A DNA stretch of 64,000 bases from Bacteroidota bacterium. GTDB taxonomy: Bacteria > Bacteroidota > Ignavibacteria > Palsa-1295. The stretch lies in the NCBI GenBank assembly GCA_021324685.1, contig JAJPIQ010000015.1:1-64000 (forward strand), read 5' to 3'. The first letter of the stretch is position 1, and each line of letters starts with the position of its first letter. The position numbers and the translations under genes were made by a program. The notes beneath the pieces were generated by a model, which made no database searches, was not told the origin of the DNA, and worked only from the letters and a program-made list of their open reading frames with translations. Shown in pieces: positions 9,256 through 19,038 of this stretch.

Positions 9256-10458
9256 TTAACCGAGCGATGGATAGTAGTGTGCGAGTTCCAGAACGTTCGA
9301 GCCAGATGGCCAGGGATGACGCTCCCGGTCGTGGAGTAATGCATGGAGAAATCCGTGTGAGGGGTGAAAGAGTAGCCGGTGCAATGCTCGTTCCGTTCGG
9401 GAACTCGAATTCGATTTCATCGCGAATTCCGAATCCGGAAGTTGAAATAACGTGTGCATCTGAAAGGAAGTGCACCCTCGCCTTAAATATTCGAAAGCCA
9501 TGGCTCCGGTGACGATGTTCCCGGTCGCCGAGAGCGGAATCGTGTGCGGCCATTGCGACAGGACAGAAAGGTTCCTATCGCTGAGGTCCGGCCCGCCATA
9601 GGCGACACCCCGGACGCCCTCGTAACTTTTATTCGGATCGAACAGGCGGTTTCCATAAATGACATAGTCGGCCCGGCGCGGATGATGTTCGACGGCATTC
9701 AGCATTTCGAGTTGGAAATCGTCATGCTGGGCGGCATTGAAAATCTTAAGGCCAAGCCGAATGTCCTTGCCCACGCTGGTTTCCCGAATGAGGTCTGGCA
9801 CCGATCGAAGCCAGTTCAGGATCGTTTCCCGTTCTCGAGAAAATGATTCGTCTCCGGCGAGCGTCGGCGAAAAATCTTTTTCAAGCGGCATGCAACCCTC
9901 GCGAAGCGTATGCCACGTCCGGTATAACTCGGATGTCGTAAATTCGTATTCAGAACGGTTCCATTGCGTTTCTTCGGGTTTCGGAAGGTGGTACTTGACA
10001 GATGGAACGACCAGCATGGAGTGCGAGCCGGCACTCTCGATGGAGCGGCTGAAAAACTTTAAATAATCCGAAAAGCGTTCGCTCCATCCTCTGCCCTTCC
10101 AGGTCACGGTCCAGCCATGCTGGCCACGGACCGGTTCTCGAGTTCCCACGATCTCTTCGACCGTCATTTTTGTCGCAGGAATGGCCCAGGCTTTCATCGA
10201 CTGTGCGCCTGCCTCGTTCTCGGCAATGAGCGTTTTGAGCACCGCAAAACCCAAGCCCGCTTCGGCATCCCGTTGAACCTGATGCGCGTTAAGGGAGAGC
10301 TGTCCGGACGCTTTGCCGAACGGATTCTTAATCCGATGCCCTGCATATTCGCTTGCGAGCGAGATTCCATACGTTTCAAGAATATATGGTTCCAGCGGCC
10401 GGGGAAGGCCGCTCGAAAATCGTTCGTAATCGTTCAGAAGGCGGGTGTGCCAGTTCAT
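9256..10458 (-). CDS. Dihydroorotate-dehydrogenase-like FMN TIM-barrel oxidoreductase
   Basis: 400 residues from the ATG at 10458, which overlaps the stop of the upstream gene by 4 bases (ATGA); a longer frame to 10539 would intrude into that gene. The stretch 'IKNPFGKASGQLSLNAHQVQRD..GLGFAVLKT' resembles the first strands of class 1/2 DHODs ('NP.G.A.G' then 'G.GF.E.GT'). 'LGLKIFNAA' could provide the conserved Lys, 'GGPDLSDRNLSVL' resembles the DHOD 'G.SG' loop, and 'IPLSATGNIVTGAMAFEYLRRGCTSFQMHT' matches the phosphate-binding end of the barrel. The C-terminus is longer than usual. It is not in a pyrimidine context and probably oxidises or reduces an intermediate of the operon's pathway (inference). 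Confidence 0.7.
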   Translation of the reverse strand: MNWHTRLLNDYERFSSGLPRPLEPYILETYGISLASEYAGHRIKNPFGKASGQLSLNAHQVQRDAEAGLGFAVLKTLIAENEAGAQSMKAWAIPATKMTVEEIVGTREPVRGQHGWTVTWKGRGWSERFSDYLKFFSRSIESAGSHSMLVVPSVKYHLPKPEETQWNRSEYEFTTSELYRTWHTLREGCMPLEKDFSPTLAGDESFSRERETILNWLRSVPDLIRETSVGKDIRLGLKIFNAAQHDDFQLEMLNAVEHHPRRADYVIYGNRLFDPNKSYEGVRGVAYGGPDLSDRNLSVLSQWPHTIPLSATGNIVTGAMAFEYLRRGCTSFQMHTLFQLPDSEFAMKSNSSSRTERALHRLLFHPSHGFLHALLHDRERHPWPSGSNVLELAHYYPSLG

Positions 10459-11390
10459 CGGCGTTTCATGTCGGCCGGCAGTGCGTTCAAAAAATCGGCG
10501 ATTCGCTGAATTTCTTCGCGAGAAAGTTCCCGACCCCACGGATCATAAGTCGCTTCGGGAGAAACAATACCCAGCCAGGATAAGGCATAGAGCATGCGAG
10601 CAATATATCCTTCCATTGGCTGAGAAAAGGTTACCATTGAGAAACGGTCGATCAAGTCCGAATAATAAAAGAACGAGACCATGTCCTCCGCATACCAGGC
10701 TTTCAGAAGATCGACCTGGGGGGCAGTCAAAGCGGAGCCCATTCCGATGAGGCTGGCATCGGCGCCCATCATCAGCGAATATCCGAGGAACCGGTCTTCG
10801 CCCGTAATGAGGAGCATCTCAGGATATTCCGTTTTCATGTGGCGGGCAACGTCTTGAAATGTCATCACGCTATCGAGCGTGGCGATCTTCATACCGATCA
10901 CATTTGGTACAGCAAACAAACGGTCCAGGATTTCGGGGGAATACGAAATGCCGCCGGCTGCATCGTACAAATAAAATAAGATCAGAGGAAGCCCAGAGTT
11001 CGAAAGCTCCTCATGATAGGAAATAATTGCGGATGTTCGTTCTCGTTCCGGCCGGTTGCGGAGATGCGTCGGGGGATGGCAAAGAATGGCATCGGCGCCC
11101 AGCGATCTTGCCTGATCGGCCATTGCATGGGATCCGGCGCCTGCGATTATGACCGCATTTGGTAACGATTCTCTCCAATGCGTGAGGACTTCTGCCCGCT
11201 CAGGGCTCGTCATCAGCATTCCGCGTCCGGTGTGTGCCCATACCGCAATGCCGGCGAGTTGCAGGTCAGCCATATATTCGGCCATCCGAATATGGGACTC
11301 CCGATGAATCGTCCGCTCTGTGGTGAACGGCACGGGGAGTGCCGGGATTAAAGCGTGCCGTAGCCGATTTCGGATGTCATTCGACTTCAT
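10455..11390 (-). CDS. DapA/NanA-family (dihydrodipicolinate synthase-like) lyase or dehydratase
   Basis: 311 residues from the ATG at 11390, which forms an ATGA overlap with the upstream gene. The family's TIM-barrel order is visible: 'ALIPALPVPFT' at the N-terminus, the 'AHTGRG' loop where DapA has 'GTTGE', 'IIAGAGS', 'LPLILFYLYDAAGG' with a candidate catalytic Tyr140, and 'VIGMKIATLDS' with the Schiff-base Lys168. DapA-family enzymes cleave or form C-C bonds next to a 2-oxo acid, or dehydrate sugar acids, through a lysine Schiff base. The 'YLYDAAGG' loop differs from lysine-pathway DapA ('YN.P.RT'), so a catabolic aldolase/dehydratase is more likely than lysine biosynthesis. The exact reaction is unknown. 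Confidence 0.82.
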   Translation of the reverse strand: MKSNDIRNRLRHALIPALPVPFTTERTIHRESHIRMAEYMADLQLAGIAVWAHTGRGMLMTSPERAEVLTHWRESLPNAVIIAGAGSHAMADQARSLGADAILCHPPTHLRNRPERERTSAIISYHEELSNSGLPLILFYLYDAAGGISYSPEILDRLFAVPNVIGMKIATLDSVMTFQDVARHMKTEYPEMLLITGEDRFLGYSLMMGADASLIGMGSALTAPQVDLLKAWYAEDMVSFFYYSDLIDRFSMVTFSQPMEGYIARMLYALSWLGIVSPEATYDPWGRELSREEIQRIADFLNALPADMKRR

Positions 11391-12505
11391 CGCTGAAACT
11401 CTTTTCTGCTGAGGGTATAACGTTCTATTTTTTCCTCGCTCGCTCGGTAGCCCATCGGTGGTATCGCGATACACCCATCGGCTCCGATCGAGATTTGCGG
11501 TTCCACTATGTCGTCATGAAACCATCGAGTACTTGCTTCAATGTCGGTAGGATAAACGAATCCGGGCAAACTTGCAATTTCGAGTGCCTGCGCAGACGCA
11601 ATGCCGAGTTCCGGCATTGTCCCGAGCCACAGTGAAAGCCCTGCTTCTCGCGCGCGGCCTTCCATCAATTTTGCATTCCACAGGCCGCCTACCCGTTGAA
11701 CTTTAATATTAATAATTCCGGCCGCATTTAATCGAATGATTTCTTCGAGGGATTCCATCGAATCGGCGGATTCATCGAGGCAGATCGGCGTCCGGATGGA
11801 GCGCATCAGGTCTGCTGAATCTTCCAGCGCATCTGCTGCCAACGGTTGTTCTATCATCACCAGATTGAATCGGTCGAGTGCGCGGAGAATTTCCCTGTGT
11901 TCCGCAAGTTCGTATGAGGCATTGGCATCGACCATGAGGGGAATATCTCCGAAGCGTTTTCTCACGGCTGTGAGCGGTTCCAGATCCCATCCGGGAGCGA
12001 TTTTTATTTTTATACGCCGGTAACCATCCCTCAGGTAATGTTCGATTCGCTCCAGCAAAGCGTCCACCGTATCGAACATTCCCACCGCAAGGCCCGATGG
12101 GATGTTATGGTGGGGTATTCCTAACAGTTCGCGAATGGTCGTCCCGAGAAGTGAAGCGAAAAGGTCCCATACGGCACCCTCGATCCCGGCTCGAGCAAAA
12201 CATTCGTATTTAAAGCGGTTCAGTGAATCGGCATATTGGACAGGGTTGGCAATCGTGCGGGAAAAAATATCGGGAATGAGATCGTTCACAAGCGTATCCC
12301 ATGTGCTTTCGGGTGTCTCTTTGGAGTAAAACGATCCGGGCATCGGCGATGCTTCTCCGTAGCCGGAATGGCCGGCTGCCTGAACCTGAATCACGATACT
12401 TTCTTTTTCTGAAACGGTGCCATTCGAAATGCGGAACGGTTCCCGCATCGGAATCCGGACCCGGCGCAGGAGGATCCGCTCGACCGAAATTGCCGTTGCA
12501 CTCAT
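11387..12505 (-). CDS. Enolase-superfamily enzyme, o-succinylbenzoate synthase / N-acylamino acid racemase clade
   Basis: 372 residues. The muconate-lactonising-enzyme subgroup layout is complete: a capping domain (1-130), then the barrel with KIK (Lys166/Lys168), metal ligands Asp193 ('MVDANASY'), Glu219 ('MIEQPL') and Asp244 ('CLDES'), and Lys268 ('IINIKVQRVGGL'). The C-terminal 'ASLPGFVYPTDIEAS.RW' is typical of the MenC/NAAAR clade. Members either make o-succinylbenzoate for menaquinone or racemise N-succinyl/N-acyl/N-carbamoyl amino acids; many do both. No menaquinone gene is nearby, whereas a transporter and an amidase are, so a racemase-type role is favoured (inference). ATGA overlaps exist at both ends. 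Confidence 0.86.
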   Translation of the reverse strand: MSATAISVERILLRRVRIPMREPFRISNGTVSEKESIVIQVQAAGHSGYGEASPMPGSFYSKETPESTWDTLVNDLIPDIFSRTIANPVQYADSLNRFKYECFARAGIEGAVWDLFASLLGTTIRELLGIPHHNIPSGLAVGMFDTVDALLERIEHYLRDGYRRIKIKIAPGWDLEPLTAVRKRFGDIPLMVDANASYELAEHREILRALDRFNLVMIEQPLAADALEDSADLMRSIRTPICLDESADSMESLEEIIRLNAAGIINIKVQRVGGLWNAKLMEGRAREAGLSLWLGTMPELGIASAQALEIASLPGFVYPTDIEASTRWFHDDIVEPQISIGADGCIAIPPMGYRASEEKIERYTLSRKEFQR

Positions 12506-13332
12506 CCTTTCACTCCGGTTCGTAAAAAGGCGTCTGCGACGTGCCGTTGTGCGACCATATAGAATAGCACGATAGGGATAATGCTGAGGAGCGTTCCCGC
12601 CATCAAAAGATCGTAACGAAAATTATGTTGGACCGTCTGCAAAATTGCAAGCCCGAAGGAGAGCGGCATTTTTTCTTCGCTCGAAAGGAAGAGGACGGGA
12701 CTCAAAAGATCGTTCCAAATGCCCATAAACACGAACAGCGATAGTACGGCAAGTGCCGGTTTTGAGAGTGGCAGTAGCACCGTAGCGAAAAAACGGAATC
12801 GTCCCGCACCGTCGATTCGGGCGGCATCTTCCAGTTCTTTCGGCACCGACTCGAAGAATTGCCGTAGTAAAAAAACACCAAAGGCGCCGGTGGCAAATGC
12901 ACCGCCAAAAAAATGGGGAACGATCAAGGATGCTTGGTTATCGAGCCATCCCAGCCAACGGATGATGATGAATACCGGGACCATCGTCACCTGGAATGGG
13001 ATCATCATCGTCGAAAGAATAATGGAGAATAAAATCCCTTTGCCACGAAACTCCATGCGCGCAAAGGCAAAGGCGGCAAGCGCCGCCGCAGACACTTCGC
13101 CAAAGGTGCCTAACACGCTGATCTTGATGGAATTAAAAAAGAACGTGCCGATGGGCAACTCGCGGAAAATTGCGGCATAATTCGAAAAGTGCGGCGATCG
13201 AGGAACGAGGGACGGTGGGAACCGAACGAGCGATTGCGGCGACTCGAGGGAAGTTACAAGCATCCAGAAGAACGGTATCAGCATCAGTGCCGCAACGAGT
13301 CCCAGGGCGGTATATCGCAGAATGTTCTTCAT
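12502..13332 (-). CDS. ABC transporter permease, MalG/CUT1 type
   Basis: 276 residues from the ATG at 13332 (ATGA overlap with the upstream permease); an alternative start at 13347 would overlap more. Six hydrophobic segments are visible. The ATPase-contacting EAA loop 'ELEDAARIDGAGRFRFFATVLLPLSKPAL' lies in the expected position before the last segments. N-terminal 'PFFWMLVTSLESP' and C-terminal '.VQRHVADAFLRTGVKG' (here 'VAQRHVADAF') are hallmarks of the MalG-like partner in carbohydrate-type (CUT1) importers. It pairs with the frameshifted permease just upstream and with the lipoprotein receptor. No ATPase gene is present in the operon. Confidence 0.93.
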   Translation of the reverse strand: MKNILRYTALGLVAALMLIPFFWMLVTSLESPQSLVRFPPSLVPRSPHFSNYAAIFRELPIGTFFFNSIKISVLGTFGEVSAAALAAFAFARMEFRGKGILFSIILSTMMIPFQVTMVPVFIIIRWLGWLDNQASLIVPHFFGGAFATGAFGVFLLRQFFESVPKELEDAARIDGAGRFRFFATVLLPLSKPALAVLSLFVFMGIWNDLLSPVLFLSSEEKMPLSFGLAILQTVQHNFRYDLLMAGTLLSIIPIVLFYMVAQRHVADAFLRTGVKG

Positions 13333-14187
13333 GGCCGGAATACCCATCGGCGTCGAAGGAGGAATTGAAGCCCGGTGATGGTGAGTACGAGTACGAAGAA
13401 AATATATCCCAATGCACTGGCGCCACCCAAATTAAAAAAGCGAAACGCCATTTGCCAGATGTAGTAACTAAAGGTCAGCGTCGAAATCCCGGGTCCGCCA
13501 TTTGTCATGACAAATGTCTGCTCAAAGACCTGGAATGCACCGATAGTCGTTACCACCAGAACAAAGAACATCACCGGCGAAAGGAGCGGCAGCGTGATAT
13601 GCCGGAAGCGGTTCCAGGCGTTCGATCCATCCAGGCGTGCAGCCTCGTGATAATCCCTGGAAATGCTTGAAAGGCCGGCCAGAAAGATCATCATGTTATA
13701 CCCGGAATTTTTCCATACGCCCATGATCGATGGCCGGAAGCGCCCAATGAGGATCCTGCAGCCACTTCGGACCTGGGATATGAACGATGGACAACAGATA
13801 ATTAATGAGTCCGATATCGCTGTTATACATCCAGGACCATATAATCGCCGCCGCGACCATCGACGTGACAACGGGAAGGAAATAAACGGTGCGAAAGAAT
13901 GCAAGCCCGCGAATCTTTTTTTCTATGAGGAGTGCCAAAAGCAGGGACACGATGACGCTTGCTGGAACGTAAAGGAGGACATAATAACACGTGTTGGCAA
14001 AGACCTGCCAAAACAATTGCGAATGGAGCAACTCCGCATAATTGCGTGTGCCAATGAATTGAGGCGCGGTTCCCATCTCATAGTGGGTAAACGAAAGCCC
14101 GAACGAAGCAAGGATTGGCCCGACCGTAAAGACACAGAGCCCAATCAGGACCGGGGCAAGATACAGATAAGCGACGCGCGTTTTCAC
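13329..14187 (-). pseudogene. ABC transporter permease, MalF/CUT1 type, with a single-base frameshift
   Basis: Two overlapping frames together make one permease. The N-terminal part (GTG start at 14187, forming a GTGA overlap with the upstream gene) gives 'YLYLAPVLIGLCVFTVGPI' and further membrane segments up to 'HWALPAI', then runs out of frame to a stop at 13696. The C-terminal part continues in another frame from 'MGVWKNSGYNMMIFLAGL', through the EAA loop 'DYHEAARLDGSNAWNRFRHITLPLL', to the stop at 13329. The total length, 859 bases, is one base more than a 285-residue gene needs. The shift lies near 13725-13732. It is either a sequencing/assembly error, a real disruption, or programmed slippage; the perfect overlaps on both sides argue that the gene was recently intact. 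Confidence 0.85.
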
Positions 14188-15473
14188 GGAGTTTTGTTCC
14201 GGGCAAGGACTTCGTTAATGTTCGCGTCGATCGCGGCACAGCCCGCAGGAACGGAAATTCTACCGGCAAGCATGTCCTGCATGTTCGGCACAAATCCGTG
14301 ATCGCGCCACTCCTGCCAACCGGGTGTGATCAGGGTGAAAAGATGACCGTAGCTATTGATCGCAAGCAGCGCGCGCCGGTTGCATTTGGGAGTCCCATCA
14401 AGGAATTCGCTGGAATACGCAAGTGGCTTATAGAGCGGCATCGCGGAAAAAAAGAGGTCGTTGATTCCTTTTTTCGGCGGGAGTGTCACGATCCATTTGA
14501 TCAGTTCCCACGCGGAATCGGGATGCTGGCAGGAACTTGTAATTCCAAACGCCTGACCGTTTTGTCGATCGAGCAGTCCTGCGGAGCCACGGGGAGGAGC
14601 GGTCAGGTCCCATGAAAAGCTGGCGTGAGCAAGTTCCGTCTTGGCATAGTCGATATGCAGCATCATTGCGGCATGACCGAGCAAAAACTGCTGGCCCAGC
14701 GTTTGCGATGGATCTGGGGGAGGAGCGACATGTTCCTTCTCCACCAGATTGACGTAAGATTGCACCGCCGCTACGGTAGCGGGTTCCATCATCGCGCTTT
14801 TTGTCTTATCGTCGGACAGAATTTTACCGCCATTGGAATAAATATACGTATCGATTCCAGTAAATCCGCCGTCATCGAGGAGAATACCCCAAACTTTGGA
14901 TTGTGGATCGGTGGCGTTATTGGTCAGTGTACGAGCAGCATTCAAAAAGTCTGCGTAGGTCCAGGTCGAATCCGGATATTTCAACCCTGCTTTATCGAAA
15001 AGGTCCTTGTTATAAAAAAGCGCGGTGACTCCGCCGGATGCGGGCATGGCCATGAGCGGGCCTGTAGGAACATTGCCTTTTCGCCAGACCGTAAAAAATT
15101 GTGTAAAGAAATCGCTGTCGCGGAGGTCGCGGCGAAAGAACGAATCGAGCGGAATTGTGTAATTGTGCTTGAAGAGGTCCTGTCCGAACCAATCGTCGAT
15201 AAGGACCACATCTCCAATTGTACTTCCACTGACGGCCGCCGATTCGATTTTCGTAGTGTATAGTCCGAAGGGAATGGCCTCGACTTCCACTTCGATGTTC
15301 GGATGCGCTTTTGTAAACGGATCGATCACATCGCGCTGCCACGTATCTTTCTGGTCAAGATAAAAATGGACAAGTTTAAGGTGGACTTTCCCTGAATTCG
15401 CTCCTTCTTCATGGCCGCAGCCCGACAACAAAGACCAACAGAGAATCGCGATACAACACACAATTAATTTCAT
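14184..15473 (-). CDS. Extracellular solute-binding lipoprotein of a CUT1-type ABC importer
   Basis: 429 residues. The N-terminus is a lipoprotein signal with lipobox LSGC (Cys19), so the mature protein is anchored to a membrane facing the periplasm. The body fits SBP family 1: 'VHLKLVHFYLDQ', 'DVIDPFTKAHPNIEVEVEAIPF', 'GDVVLIDDWF', 'ALFYNKDLFDKAGLKYPDSTWTYADFLNAARTLT' and 'HPDSAWELIKW' are all family signatures. It captures the transported compound and delivers it to the two permeases encoded downstream. CUT1 receptors usually bind oligosaccharides, polyols or glycerol-phosphate-like ligands. The associated enzymes here do not look like glycosidases, so the ligand is open. The start overlaps the amidase stop by 4 bases. 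Confidence 0.93.
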   Translation of the reverse strand: MKLIVCCIAILCWSLLSGCGHEEGANSGKVHLKLVHFYLDQKDTWQRDVIDPFTKAHPNIEVEVEAIPFGLYTTKIESAAVSGSTIGDVVLIDDWFGQDLFKHNYTIPLDSFFRRDLRDSDFFTQFFTVWRKGNVPTGPLMAMPASGGVTALFYNKDLFDKAGLKYPDSTWTYADFLNAARTLTNNATDPQSKVWGILLDDGGFTGIDTYIYSNGGKILSDDKTKSAMMEPATVAAVQSYVNLVEKEHVAPPPDPSQTLGQQFLLGHAAMMLHIDYAKTELAHASFSWDLTAPPRGSAGLLDRQNGQAFGITSSCQHPDSAWELIKWIVTLPPKKGINDLFFSAMPLYKPLAYSSEFLDGTPKCNRRALLAINSYGHLFTLITPGWQEWRDHGFVPNMQDMLAGRISVPAGCAAIDANINEVLARNKTP

Positions 15474-16345
15474 AACGTATCGTAATATCGTTTTTGTTGT
15501 CTCGCAATTTCCGAGTATTGTTTTGCGTACAAATCCATTCTTGTTAGTGCTTCAAGATCCGGACGGGTATCGTCCGGGTCGTGAATGAGAACAACATTCG
15601 ATGTTTGTCTCCGCTCGTCAAGATCGATGTCGTAGATGGCAAGGCCCTCTCGCCGGCCAGTTTGGGACACAATATCGCCATTGAAGTCGATAATGCGGGC
15701 AGTGCCGGGATAAAACCGCCCGGCATACGGCGCATAGGGTGGATGGCCGGCTAAATTCGATTCGACCACATACAGTGAATGATCGATCGCACGCGACCGT
15801 ATTTGCGCTTCGAGACCGCTTTGCGTTGGTCCGTGAGTGGTTGTTGGCCAGAACAGGATTTCTGTTCCGTTCATGGCATAAATGCGAGCGATCTCGGGGA
15901 AATAAAGGTCCAGGCAAATCATAATCCCGATTTTGGCAAATCCGAGATCGAGAATAGGGAACTCGCAACCCGGGCTAACCCACCGGGCTTCGGAACCGGT
16001 CGGCTGGAGTTTGCGGTAAAAGCCGATTTCCTCTCCGGCTGAATCATAAACCGTCGCCTGGTTAAAAACTTTGTCTTCGGTTCGCGTAAAAAACGGGGCA
16101 ATCACGGCGATCGAAAATTCCCGAGCACAATGAGAAAAAAAACGTGCCCACTCGCTCGAATTTTGAACTTCCTCTTCCGGGTTTGGGACGTTGTTCGTCG
16201 TTACGGTCTCCGGTAGGCAGACAATATCTGCGGAGTTCCGGGCCGCGTCTTCGATATATTTCTTAGCGCGATGGAGGTTGAAGTCCACCGAATGCGGAGA
16301 ATCCTCCATCAGAAAGGAAACGGTGGCGGTCCGAATTTTGCGCAT
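15470..16345 (-). CDS. Carbon-nitrogen hydrolase (nitrilase superfamily amidase)
   Basis: 291 residues, near the usual family length. The catalytic triad is in place: Glu46 ('CLPET'), Lys112 ('FYRKLQPT') and Cys144 ('IMICLDLYFPE'), with a second conserved Glu151. No signal peptide is seen, so it is cytosolic. The superfamily hydrolyses amides, N-carbamoyl groups or nitriles; N-carbamoyl-amino-acid, beta-ureidopropionate and N-carbamoylputrescine hydrolases have this fold. It is the first gene of the operon and overlaps the receptor gene by 4 bases (ATGA). The 87-base gap to the divergent egtD must hold the operon's promoter, though no clear consensus is visible. Confidence 0.9.
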   Translation of the reverse strand: MRKIRTATVSFLMEDSPHSVDFNLHRAKKYIEDAARNSADIVCLPETVTTNNVPNPEEEVQNSSEWARFFSHCAREFSIAVIAPFFTRTEDKVFNQATVYDSAGEEIGFYRKLQPTGSEARWVSPGCEFPILDLGFAKIGIMICLDLYFPEIARIYAMNGTEILFWPTTTHGPTQSGLEAQIRSRAIDHSLYVVESNLAGHPPYAPYAGRFYPGTARIIDFNGDIVSQTGRREGLAIYDIDLDERRQTSNVVLIHDPDDTRPDLEALTRMDLYAKQYSEIARQQKRYYDTL

Positions 16346-16432
16346 TCTAAACGAACGAAGGAGAAGCCATGAGCCGTTTCCCTGAATGAACGTAAAACAA
16401 TAATCCAGATTTCGTGTTTCAAGCCCTATTGT

Positions 16433-17398
16433 ATGCAGTCTACACTAAGTTCCAAGGACAAAACCGTAACGAACGATTCCTTCAAGACGGAAATCATAGC
16501 CGGCTTCTTCACATCGCCGAAGCGGATTACGAGCAAGTTCTTTTATGACGAACTCGGCTCGAGCCTTTTCGAAAAAATTACGACGCTGCCAGAATATTAT
16601 CTCACTCGTACAGAGATTTCTATTTTCGAACGATTTCTCCCTGAGATGGCTGCGGCCATTGGGCCGAAGGCAACCGTCGTCGAGTTTGGCTCTGGCTCCG
16701 GAACGAAAACACGAATGCTGCTCGGCCATCTTCTACACCCCCGTTCCTATATCCCGATCGATATTTCACGCGAAACGCTCCATCGGTCTGCAATGGAGCT
16801 CTCCATTCAATTCCCGCAGATAGAAATCTGCCCGATCCATGCCGATTATACGGAGGAGATTCGTCTCCCGGGCCTTCGAGCTGCCGACGGGCGAACGCTC
16901 ATTTTTTTCCCGGGTTCGACCATTGGGAATTTTACGCCGCCGGAAGCCGAGTCATTCCTTCGGCGGGCCGCTTCTCTGGTAGGGCCACGCGGTGCGCTGC
17001 TGATTGGGTTCGATCGAAGGAAAGATCCGCGTATTCTCGAAGCCGCGTATAACGATTCCGAAGGGGTTACCGCGGCGTTCAATCTCAATCTTATACGCCG
17101 CATTGACGATGCATTCGGAATTCACATTCCCGCCGAGAATTTCAAACATTATGCATTTTTCAATGAAGCGAAGAGCCGGATCGAAATGCACCTGGTGAGC
17201 CTCGAAGACCAACGCTTCTCCCTCGACGGCAATGAAATCTTCTTCTCGAAGGACGAGCACGTCGTTACGGAATATTCCTATAAATACACGTCGGAATCGT
17301 TCCAAATGCTTCTCAAAGCCGGTGGATTCGAAGTCGAGCGCCGATGGACCGATCCAAAGGACTATTTTGAGGTCTGTTATGCGACGCTGGCGGATTAA
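16433..17398 (+). CDS. egtD: L-histidine N-alpha-methyltransferase (ergothioneine biosynthesis, EgtD)
   Basis: 321 residues, the normal EgtD length. The diagnostic N-terminal stretch 'FFYDELGSSLFEKITTLPEYYLTRTE' is present, followed by the SAM-binding 'VVEFGSGSGTKTRML', 'YIPIDIS' and 'FFPGSTIGNFTP'. EgtD trimethylates histidine to hercynine with three SAM molecules, the first step of ergothioneine synthesis; the sulfur-inserting partner EgtB is not in this window. The gene is divergent from the amidase operon and convergent with guaB. No obvious Shine-Dalgarno precedes the ATG. Confidence 0.93.
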   Translation: MQSTLSSKDKTVTNDSFKTEIIAGFFTSPKRITSKFFYDELGSSLFEKITTLPEYYLTRTEISIFERFLPEMAAAIGPKATVVEFGSGSGTKTRMLLGHLLHPRSYIPIDISRETLHRSAMELSIQFPQIEICPIHADYTEEIRLPGLRAADGRTLIFFPGSTIGNFTPPEAESFLRRAASLVGPRGALLIGFDRRKDPRILEAAYNDSEGVTAAFNLNLIRRIDDAFGIHIPAENFKHYAFFNEAKSRIEMHLVSLEDQRFSLDGNEIFFSKDEHVVTEYSYKYTSESFQMLLKAGGFEVERRWTDPKDYFEVCYATLAD

Positions 17399-17404
17399 AT
17401 TATC

Positions 17405-17419
17405 TGCGCGTCCCGCGCA
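17405..17419. terminator. GC hairpin between convergent egtD and guaB
   Basis: TGCGCG and CGCGCA form a perfect 6-bp stem around a 3-base loop in the 26-base gap between the two convergent genes. It is flanked by A/T-rich sequence but lacks a clean T-run on either side. A bidirectional terminator is plausible from position and stem, not proven. Confidence 0.4.
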
Positions 17420-17424
17420 TTAAA

Positions 17425-19038
<1,614 letters not shown>

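Noticed and set aside
9155-9553. N-terminal extension of the aminotransferase frame to 9553
   Set aside because: The extension overlaps the 3' end of the DHOD-like gene, has no family similarity, and the ATG at 9154 begins right before the conserved region.
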